From: Linum tenue
Lineage: Eukaryota; Streptophyta; Magnoliopsida; Malpighiales; Linaceae
Length of the DNA stretch: 64,000 nt
Direction of reading: 5' to 3'
Assembly (NCBI GenBank): GCA_946122785.1
Contig: CAMGYJ010000009.1
Coordinates: 11,500,937-11,564,936 of the forward strand
This document shows, in pieces, positions 59,094 to 64,000 of the stretch. The position numbers were made by a program, and so were the translations under genes. The stretch's first letter is position 1, and the number at the start of each line of letters is the position of its first letter. The notes below the pieces were generated by a model. The model saw nothing but the letters and a program-made list of their open reading frames with translations. It was not told the origin of the DNA and ran no database searches.

Positions 59094-62000
59094 ATGGGGC
59101 GGAGTAGGATAAGGGCTAAGATTCGACGCAGCCATCTTCATCCATTTTCATGTCTAAGGCCAAGCACAAAGGAAGGGCAGGAGCCACATTCACTGGAAGG
59201 CCCCGGTTTCTCCAGAATTGTATATTGCAATGAACCCATAAAGCATAGGAAAAAACCCTTGAAATACTGTTCAAACTATATCTCCACCACCAAGTACAAT
59301 GTCATTACATTTCTACCGAAGGCTTTGTTTGAACAGTTTCGTCGGGTTGCCAACATCTACTTCCTCTTGGCGGCCATCCTTTCGCTAACCCCAGTAACTC
59401 CATTCTCAGCCGTGAGCATGATCTTCCCTTTAGCTGTTGTCGTTGGTATTAGTATGGCCAAGGAAGCATTGGAAGACTGGGGGAGGTTTATGCAGGACAT
59501 GAAGGTTAATACGCGAAAAACTTACGTTCATCAGGGAGAGGGTGAGTTTGGCTACAGGGCTTGGGAAAAGATTCAAGTTGGTGACATAATCAAGGTAGAG
59601 AAGGATCAGTTCTTCCCTGCTGATTTACTTCTGTTGTCCACAAGTTATGAGGATGGAATTTGTTATGTTGAGACTATGAACCTCGATGGGGAGACTAACT
59701 TGAAGATCAAACGAGCTCTCGAGGTAACATTGCCTCTAGATGATGATGACACTTTCAAGAACTTTTCAGGGATGATAAAATGTGAAGATCCAAATCCAAG
59801 CCTCTACACATTTGTTGGTAACTTTGAGTATGATCGTCAGGTTTATCCTCTCGATCCTAGTCAAATACTCCTCAGAGATTCGAAGCTTAGGAACACGGGT
59901 TTTATATATGGGGTTGTTGTGTTCACTGGCTTTGATAGCAAAGTCATGCAGAATTCGACTAAATCACCTTCCAAAAGGAGCAGAGTGGAAAGGAAAATGG
60001 ACAAAATCATATACATTCTCTTCAGCTTCCTTATTCTGATTTCATTGATGAGTTCAATCGGCTTTGCAGTCAAGATAAAGTACCAAATGCCAGATTGGTG
60101 GTATATGCAGCCATGGAATCCTCAAGATCTGTACAATCCTAATAATCCTTCGAAATCCGGGTTGGCTCATTTGATCACAGCTCTCATCCTTTATGGTTAT
60201 TTAATCCCCATCTCTCTTTATGTTTCCATTGAGGTTGTGAAAGTTTGTCAAGCGATGTTTATTGACCAAGACATACATATGTATGATGAAGAAACTGGTA
60301 ATACTGCTCGAGCAAGGACATCAAATTTGAATGAAGAGTTGGGTCAGGTTGACACTATCCTTTCAGATAAAACGGGTACCTTGACATGCAATCAAATGGA
60401 TTTTCTAAAGTGTTCCATTGCTGGTAATCCATATGGCGTGAAATCCAGCGAGGTGGAACTTGCTGCAGCAAAACAGATGGCTATTGACCTTGAGGATCGG
60501 GATGGAGAACTTTCTACTGGTTCCAGGAGCAATACTGGTACAAGAACCTCTTGGGAAAGGTCTGGAGATCCAGAGATTGAACTGGAGACTGTCATTACTG
60601 CTAGAGATGAGAAGGACCACAAACCGGCTATAAAAGGGTTCAGCTTCGAGGATAGCCGACTTATGGATGGGAACTGGTTGAATGAGCCCAGTCCTGATGT
60701 CCTTTTGTTGTTCTTCCGGATATTGGCGATTTGTCATACTGCGGTTCCTGAACTGAATGAAGAAACTGGAACTTATACATATGAAGCTGAGTCACCTGAT
60801 GAAGCAGCATTTCTCGTTGCAGCAAGAGAATTTGGTTTTGAGTTCTTTAAAAGGACACAATCCAGTGTATCTGTTCGCGAGAGAATGCGTCCAGGACAAG
60901 TGGTTGAAAGGTGAGGATTCTTCTTTTTTTCGTTTTAGCATTTGGCTTGCGTGATAATGTCAGTTCCTAATTTTCTTTAGTGTCTGTTTTGGATTACTGC
61001 AGAGAGTATAAAATTCTGAATCTGCTGGAATTCACAAGCAAGAGAAAAAGGATGTCGGTAATTGTGCAGGATGAGGATGGGCAGATTCTAGTCCTTTGCA
61101 AAGGCGCTGACAGGTCAGATCTCTGAGGAACCCTTTCATTCAGTTGCTAAAAGGAATCATCTTTTGCAAAATTAATGAATTGTTGACCATTACAGTATAG
61201 TTTTTGATCGGCTGTCAAAGAATGGACGAACATTCGAGGAATCCACCACGAAGCATCTGAATGATTATGGAGAAGCTGGATTACGTACCCTCGTCCTTGC
61301 TTACAAAAAGCTCAACGAGGCGGACTACAATGTGTGGAACAATGAATTCGTCAAAGCCAAGACTTCAATTGGTGCTGACAGAGAAGTGATGCTCGAGCAA
61401 GTAGCAGACATGATGGAAAAAGATTTCATTCTTGTGGGCGCGACAGCTGTCGAGGATAAGTTGCAAAAAGGGGTATATAACTATCGTCCATCTAATTAAT
61501 TAATATTGAAGTGGTAACCTTCTCTGTTTCCTTGCACTTACTTTCAGTTCTATTATTATCTCTCTTTATAGGTGCCACAATGCATAGATAAACTCGCACA
61601 GGCTGGTCTAAAGATTTGGGTTTTGACAGGAGATAAGATGGAAACTGCAATCAACATAGGGTAAGTATCTTTAACTATAATGTTATGTATCTTGTTTTGA
61701 CTTGCAATAGTTATAACTCAGCTTTGCCTGCTGCAGATTTGCTTGTAGTTTGCTTCGACAAGGGATGAAGCAGATTGTTATATCATCGATGAATTCGGAT
61801 AACTTAGCCCAAGACTCTAATCAGGTATCTCATGATTGAACAAAAGAGGTGCAAAATTTCTGTGTGTTGGAGTGTTGATTGCCAGACGTTCATTTTTGTC
61901 TCTCCCCAGGCTGTGAAGGATAATATATTGAACCAACTTACCAATGCCTCTCAATCGATCAAGCTCGAGAAAGATCCACATGCTGCATTTGCATTAATCA

Positions 62001-63742
62001 TCGATGGGAAGACACTAACTTATGCTTTGGAGGATGATATGAAGCACGTGTTCTTGGCTTTAGCTGTTGACTGTGCATCCGTGATATGCTGTCGTGTTTC
62101 GCCAAAGCAGAAGGCATTGGTATGGTAATTCTATCCATCTCCTGCTCTATTATTGTTGAAGTTACTCATCTCTATTCTTTTTCTTATCTGACCATTCTTG
62201 TGATTCCAGGTAACACGGTTAGTAAAAGAAGGCACAGGAAGAACAACCTTGGCAATTGGTGATGGGGCAAATGATGTTGGAATGATTCAAGAAGCCGACA
62301 TTGGTGTCGGAATCAGTGGGGTTGAAGGCATGCAAGTGAGTAATGCACCATAGAAATTGATTCTGTGTTTCAATATAGAGCATACCTTTCATTCATGCTT
62401 TTGAATTGGCATTATTATGCAGCATGCTCAAAAGTAATCTGATGTATATTTGAGCAGATTTAATGACGCAAATGCTTAGTTTTAAATTCCAGTGGAAAAG
62501 ATCGTGTCTTGTATGATCTTGCTTCTAAATTTCAAGTGGCCTCACTGAATCCTTGAAATTAACTTTTACAGGCTGTGATGGCGAGTGATTTCTCAATTTC
62601 ACAATTCCGGTTCTTGGAAAGACTTCTAGTAGTCCATGGACACTGGTGCTACAAGAGAATAGCTCAGATGGTGAATAAACCAAGTCACCTTTCCTTCTAT
62701 CTTGCGCCACAAGTTGTATTTTTTTTCTTTTTTCCTGAATTTTAACCGGTATCTGTCCTGCTATCAGATCTGCTATTTCTTCTACAAGAACATTGCTTTT
62801 GGTCTCACTCTCTTCTACTTCGAGGCATTCACCGCCTTCTCTGGGCAATCGATCTATGACGACTGGTACATGATTCTGTTCAATGTCCTCCTCACCTCAT
62901 TGCCAGTCATCTCACTCGGAGTCTTTGAACAAGATGTTCCTTCAGAAGTCTGCTTACAGGTACATGCTTCTTCCCATTCCAGTCCTTCGCAATATAATTT
63001 TGTCACCGATTTCCACAATGACATCTATTGATCATTGCAACGCGTGATTGAACTCTTATGTATTGTGCAGTTCCCCGCATTATATCAACAAGGCCCGAAG
63101 AACCTGTTCTTCGACTGGTACAGGATACTGGGCTGGATGGGGAATGGTCTATACTCCTCCCTTGCCATCTACTTCCTCAACATCCTCATCCTCTCCAACC
63201 AAGCATTCCGAACCAGCGGACAGACTGCTGACATGGCAGCAGTGGGGACCACGATGTTCTCCTGCATCATCTGTGCCGTGAACTGTCAGATCGCCCTCAC
63301 AATGAGTCACTTCACCTGGATCCAGCATGTCTTAGTATGGGGCAGCATTGCAACGTGGTTCCTGTTCCTATTTGTATATGGGATGGTGCCTCCAGCCCAT
63401 TCAGGAAATGCATACCAAATCCTCGTGGAAGTTCTCGGTCCAGCGCCACTCTACTGGTGTGCGATCTTGTTGGTGACAATCACCTGCAACCTTCCTTACT
63501 TAGCTCACATTTCGTTCCAAAGGTGCTTCAATCCCATGGATCATCACATTATTCAAGAGATTAAGTACTACAAGAAGGACGTTGAGGATCAACATATGTG
63601 GAGAAGGGAAAGGTCAAAGGCTAGGCAAGAAACCAAGATCGGGTTCTCGGCTAGGGTTGATGCAAAGATCAGGCATTTGAAAGGTAGACTGCAGAAGAAG
63701 AACACTTTAGCAGTGCACAGTAATAGGCCTTCACAATCTTGA
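59094..63742 (+). CDS. ALA: P4-type ATPase, phospholipid flippase (ALA4/ALA5-type)
   Basis: Ten coding exons: 59094-60910, 61003-61113, 61196-61472, 61572-61660, 61737-61824, 61910-62119, 62210-62335, 62572-62670, 62768-62959 and 63071-63742. They total 3681 nt or 1226 residues, normal for the family. N-terminal [13 protein letters not shown] and [13 protein letters not shown] precede the first membrane pair. The actuator loop has the DGET motif ([10 protein letters not shown]), TM4 has [11 protein letters not shown], and the phosphorylation site is [10 protein letters not shown]. The nucleotide domain holds [23 protein letters not shown] and [13 protein letters not shown]. The hinge is [20 protein letters not shown], followed by six C-terminal membrane segments. 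It transports aminophospholipids toward the cytosolic leaflet, usually with an ALIS/CDC50 subunit. The N-terminus and the [15 protein letters not shown] region fit ALA4-7 better than ALA8-12. All residues needed for catalysis are present. Confidence 0.95.
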
Positions 63743-64000
63743 TTAAGGGTTTTCGGTGAATCGATCTTTGGGGTTACATTCTTTCCCCTCTTAACTCTTT
63801 TTTCGGTTGGTAAAGTTTTTTCTTACTTAGGGATTATTCTTTGGCCATTAGCACAATTTTCCTGGTTCCTTCTTCACGAGGCCTCCCCTTCCTTGTTGAG
63901 AATCTAAGTGTCTCGCAAAATTTTCTTTCGGTTTTGAGCTAATGGAAAGGAAGTAGGGAGGGAAAAAGGAAAGAGGAAAATGTGAAGAGAAAAACTGGTT
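63743..64000 (+). other. P4-ATPase 3' UTR
   Basis: T-rich sequence directly after the stop codon, running off the window end. No polyadenylation site could be fixed. Confidence 0.5.

Overview
The window is nuclear DNA of a flowering plant, most likely a eudicot; I cannot name the genus. Evidence: GT/AG introns, plant-only families (IQD, EPFL, a CC-NBS-LRR with a Trp-ended kinase-2, an ALA-type P4-ATPase), a mitochondrial nad4 fragment, and many plant-type DNA transposons and retrotransposons.

Layout. The first 30 kb carries five host genes separated by repeats: the 3' end of a SurE-like 5'-nucleotidase (to 1230, +), mitochondrial ribosomal protein bL34m (3766-5054, +), an IQ67-domain calmodulin-binding protein (7151-9526, -), a 75-residue protein of unknown function (22674-23150, +) and an EPFL secreted cysteine-rich peptide (25942-26536, +). 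From 27 to 40 kb there are no intact host genes, only a decayed copia element, a complex repeat array and nested DNA transposons. From 48 to 52.4 kb lies a CC-NBS-LRR gene with one frameshift, followed by a second, truncated NBS-LRR fragment. The right end holds a complete ten-coding-exon P4-ATPase of the ALA4/ALA5 type (59094-63742, +).

Mobile DNA is the most striking part. At 40880-47842 a small Pack-MULE that captured the first exon of an ABHD17-type alpha/beta hydrolase is split in its right terminal repeat by a 5571-bp MuDR-like element. That inner element has 299-bp near-identical terminal inverted repeats, a 10-bp target duplication, a four-exon MULE transposase and a convergent gene for a small GRF zinc-finger/membrane protein. 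The composite ends about 280 bp before the NBS-LRR start codon. At 17481-20913 is a non-autonomous LTR retrotransposon with two 363-bp LTRs that look identical, a TGTTG target duplication, and an interior of minisatellites and tRNA-like segments. Several MITE families are delimited by target duplications, including a five-copy CCGGT-rich family, a pair of GGGyAATG-ended elements with a related empty site in the same window, and two nested stacks.

The host genes look like unrelated neighbours with no shared pathway. I saw no CRISPR array and no intact tRNA or rRNA gene. All exon structures were read by eye from splice signals, frame and family knowledge and have not been checked against transcripts.
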